A stretch of DNA of 64,000 nt from Desulfovibrio sp. (lineage in GTDB: Bacteria > Desulfobacterota > Desulfovibrionia > Desulfovibrionales > Desulfovibrionaceae), in contig JAILPJ010000028.1 in assembly GCA_024699605.1 (NCBI GenBank), positions 1 through 64,000 on the forward strand. Reading direction: 5' to 3'. The notes under the pieces were generated by a model, which was not told the DNA's origin, did not search any database, and saw nothing but the letters and a program-made list of their open reading frames with translations. This document shows positions 61,846-64,000 of the stretch, one piece after another (positions within the stretch are counted from its first letter, which is position 1; each line of letters starts with the position of its first letter). The translations under genes and the position numbers were made by a program.

Positions 61846-61968
61846 GGCCAGCTCCAGGCTGAAGTGGGCAAAAAAGCTTACGGACTAGGCGCTAAATAGC
61901 ATCGGCTAGGCAAAAAGACAAGGCAAAGGCAAATCAGGCCCGGAGTTGGGCTAAGGGGAGAGTGCGCG

Positions 61969-62709
61969 ATGAAGCAAAGTCTTCAGGCCTTTGTGCCCTA
62001 CGACGGTCCCTGCTTGACAGGAAGTCTGATCAGGCGCGTTAAACGTTTCAGTGTGGAAATTGCCCTTGAAAACGGCGAGAGAATCTGGGCTCACAGCAAT
62101 AATAGCGGTGCTATGTTGGGGCTGACACGCCAGGGAGAGGCTGTGCTCGTAAGCCAGTCTGGCAATCCCAAGCGAAAACTCGCCTATACGCTTGAAGCCG
62201 TGGAGAGCGGTGCAGGCCATGGCCGGGGTTGGGTCGGTGTGAATACCCTTGTCCCCAACCGTCTTCTACAGGCGGCGTTTAGTCTGGGACAATTGCCCTT
62301 TGCTCAAGGCTACGCCCAGTGCAAGCGTGAGGCTGTCTGGGGTGACAGCCGGCTTGACGCCCATTTTTTTGGCCAAAGAGAACCTGATCTTTGGGTGGAA
62401 TGCAAAAATGTCACGCTGGTGGAAGACGATGTGGCAAGTTTTCCTGATGCCCCAAGTCTGCGCGCTCAAAAACACCTGAAAACACTCAGGCAGATTGTGG
62501 CCCAGAAGAGGCGAGCAGCCATGTTTTATCTCGTGCAGCATCCAGAAGGGCATTGTTTTGCCCCTGCTGATTTCATTGATCCTGATTATGCCGCAGGTTT
62601 TGTTCAGGCTGTCTCAGCAGGTGTTGAGATCTATGTGTTTCGCGCTTCTGTGACGAAACAGGGGGTTTTCTTGGCTGAGCCTATGCCTCTTGCCTCTGCT
62701 TGGGCCTGA
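61969..62709 (+). CDS. sfsA: SfsA family nuclease-like protein
   Basis: A 246-residue protein of the SfsA (sugar fermentation stimulation) family: GSLIRRVKRFSVEI, NNSGAM, WVGVNTLVPNRLL, and the restriction-endonuclease-like core D-RLDAHFF, LWVECKNVTLVED and AMFYLVQ. The role in sulfate reducers is not known. GGGGAGAG lies before the ATG. It stands alone on the plus strand. Confidence 0.9.
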   Translation: MKQSLQAFVPYDGPCLTGSLIRRVKRFSVEIALENGERIWAHSNNSGAMLGLTRQGEAVLVSQSGNPKRKLAYTLEAVESGAGHGRGWVGVNTLVPNRLLQAAFSLGQLPFAQGYAQCKREAVWGDSRLDAHFFGQREPDLWVECKNVTLVEDDVASFPDAPSLRAQKHLKTLRQIVAQKRRAAMFYLVQHPEGHCFAPADFIDPDYAAGFVQAVSAGVEIYVFRASVTKQGVFLAEPMPLASAWA

Positions 62710-62719
62710 GGCAAGTGCG

Positions 62720-63136
62720 CTAGCGGCCGATTTGCACGCGGATGGCTGTGGCCAAGCGTCCCATTTCCTCGTCAGAGTCGTATTTGCCCTGACGCCAGAG
62801 CTTCAGGCCGTCATCGTCGAAGCGGGGGATAATATGCCAGTGGAGATGATCGATCTCCTGACCTGCTGCGCGACCATTGTTTTGCACGATATTGAAGCCC
62901 TGAGCATTGGTCACGGAGACTATGGCACGGGCGATGCGCTGCATAGCTTCAATGATTTCCTGACTAAACGCCGGATCCAATCCCAAAAGATCGCTACAGT
63001 GGCTTTTGGGAATGAGTAGGGCGTGACCTTTATTGGCTGGAGCAATGTCTAAAAAGGCGTAAAGATGATCGCTTTCAAAGATTTTTTGAGAGGGAATCTT
63101 TCCGCAGGCAATGGCACAGAATAGGCAATTGTCCAT
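62720..63136 (-). CDS. HIT family hydrolase (Hint-like)
   Basis: A 138-residue HIT protein hydrolysing AMP-lysine or dinucleotide substrates. The zinc-like CLFC motif at residues 4-7 and the histidine triad HLHWHIIPR (with NNGRAAGQE before it) are present. ATG at MDNCLFC with AAGGAG upstream; eight further codons are excluded. Confidence 0.9.
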   Translation of the reverse strand: MDNCLFCAIACGKIPSQKIFESDHLYAFLDIAPANKGHALLIPKSHCSDLLGLDPAFSQEIIEAMQRIARAIVSVTNAQGFNIVQNNGRAAGQEIDHLHWHIIPRFDDDGLKLWRQGKYDSDEEMGRLATAIRVQIGR

Positions 63137-63153
63137 GATAGCTCCTTTGTCGG

Positions 63154-63864
63154 TTAGCATCTAACCGAGCCCTTGGTTGGTCCGCGTTTTTTGTGCTGGC
63201 GGCGCGATCTTTTGGCAAATGAAGACGGAGAAAAAGGCGCAACATTGTTCTTTTTCGGTCGCATTGCCTTGGCCTGGACGGACGCTGGCCAGCGACCTTC
63301 TCTGATGCCCTGTAAGGCTGCGATAAAAAGTCCTGCTTGACTGGCATGTTCTTGAATTAAGGCTTTTTGGGCATTGGGCGACATTTTGGAAAGCGTTCTG
63401 GGATCAAGGACTGCGATGTGGGCAAGATCGTTGATGCTGGGTCCGTAACGCATGCCCATAAAAGGCCAGAGCCAGCGATGGTGGCTTTCTTGATAGCGGA
63501 AAATATACATTTCTAGGCCTTGGCGTGCGCTTGTCAAAAGTGCTGCAAGGCCATGGTTTTCTTCGGCGCTCACTTCCACATAGAGGTGTGGGGCGGGCAA
63601 GGGTTTGAGTTGACTTTTGGCGCTTAGCGCTTTGGGAAGGCTGGCATCTTCCGTCTCTTGGCTTTGTTCAAAAGCAAACAGGCTGGGCGGAGGATCGGCC
63701 AGACGCAGGGCTGCGAGTTCGTCCTCTGTGCCCACAAGATAACTTTGCGACTGCACAAGGCAGTTGTAGAGATACTTGAGTGAGGCACAGGTAAACAAGT
63801 CTCCCTGCCGATGCAGGGGCAGGCAATCAAGAAAGAGGCTTTTGGCGATGATTTGGCGATGCAC
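63154..63864 (-). CDS. Hypothetical protein, basic C-terminal tail
   Basis: A 236-residue protein I do not recognise. It has an N-terminal helical part (FTCASLKYLYNCLVQSQSYL), a charged middle, WLWPFMGMRYGPSINDLAHI, and a strongly basic tail (AKAMRPKKNNVAPF and FAKRSRRQHKKRG) that may bind nucleic acid. It lies 3 bp after selB and 17 bp before the HIT gene start. A selB-linked role is only a guess. Confidence 0.6.
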   Translation of the reverse strand: MHRQIIAKSLFLDCLPLHRQGDLFTCASLKYLYNCLVQSQSYLVGTEDELAALRLADPPPSLFAFEQSQETEDASLPKALSAKSQLKPLPAPHLYVEVSAEENHGLAALLTSARQGLEMYIFRYQESHHRWLWPFMGMRYGPSINDLAHIAVLDPRTLSKMSPNAQKALIQEHASQAGLFIAALQGIREGRWPASVQAKAMRPKKNNVAPFSPSSFAKRSRRQHKKRGPTKGSVRC

Positions 63865-63867
63865 GTT

Positions 63868-64000
63868 TTAGCTGCCTGTTTTGCGCAGGGTGCGTTTGTC
63901 ACCCACGCGCATCGTAAAATGGCTGTTATCGAAGTATTCGAGCAGAGCAATGAGGTATTTGCGCGAAAGACCTAAAAGACTTTTGAGATCGGCGATATCG
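63868..64000 (-). CDS. selB: Selenocysteine-specific elongation factor, C-terminal end (partial)
   Basis: The frame runs off the right edge and ends at TAA. The visible residues include DIADLKSLLGLSRKYLIALL, EYFDNSHFTMRVGD and KRTLRKTGS, the conserved last winged-helix of SelB that binds the SECIS hairpin. The GTPase part lies outside the window. Its presence implies that the organism makes selenoproteins. Confidence 0.85.
   Translation of the reverse strand, partial: DIADLKSLLGLSRKYLIALLEYFDNSHFTMRVGDKRTLRKTGS

Overview
The window is a stretch of chromosome from a moderately GC-rich, Gram-negative, anaerobic-type bacterium. The combination of genes points to the Desulfovibrionaceae (Desulfobacterota): a redox regulator Rex next to the F0 ATP synthase genes, paired b/b' stator subunits, an AICAR transformylase without its usual cyclohydrolase domain, late cobalamin genes, the end of a selB gene, and a coaBC-linked HEAT-like protein. 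This placement is inferred from gene content, not from a search. I found no rRNA, tRNA, CRISPR array or prophage.

Layout. Positions 236-9531 are a run of minus-strand metabolic genes: EamA transporter, 2-hydroxyacid dehydrogenase, a 40-residue lipoprotein, cysE, Nudix hydrolase, ABC-F ATPase, NAD-dependent epimerase, GNAT-like protein, pyrD and pyrK. From 9893 the plus strand carries an aminopeptidase P-type peptidase, shikimate kinase and the ATP synthase. The ATP synthase is split in two: b'-b-delta-alpha-gamma-beta-epsilon ends in a strong terminator, then a candidate small RNA follows, then atpZ-atpI-a-c. After that come rex-cobS-nitroreductase, convergent cbiA and purH, and rpoZ, dnaJ, purA and holB. 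The cell-shape block mreBCD-mrdA-rodA leads to gapA. Convergent queA is followed by coaBC and two poorly known genes, then minus-strand rplU-rpmA-obgE-proB. After icd there is a small accessory island with one IS4-superfamily transposase and two paralogous XRE regulators, then rpsA. The last part is minus-strand: a surface-carbohydrate-type protein, mtnA, a fused MrfA-MrfB-like helicase/nuclease, an acetyltransferase, hom, an aspartate aminotransferase, a HIT protein and the end of selB, with sfsA alone on the plus strand.

The most interesting signal is a 5' leader element present five times, directly in front of the ATG of five unrelated genes (a 2-hydroxyacid dehydrogenase, pyrK, atpI, mrdA, gapA). 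Each copy has a GGAGG-type Shine-Dalgarno placed about 40-55 nt from the ATG. A hairpin with a covarying stem (CAGCGT/ACGCTG or GGCGT/ACGCC) lies between them and brings the two to normal spacing. An overlapping, also covarying pairing can hide the Shine-Dalgarno. This looks like a bistable translational control element or a hairpin-bridged ribosome binding site. I do not recognise it as a described family.

Other points: a Rex-type operator in front of rex; a perfect 24-nt palindrome with a T-run 80 nt upstream of mrdA; a c-subunit with methionine at the position of the sodium-ligand glutamine; and an operator-like inverted repeat between the two XRE genes.
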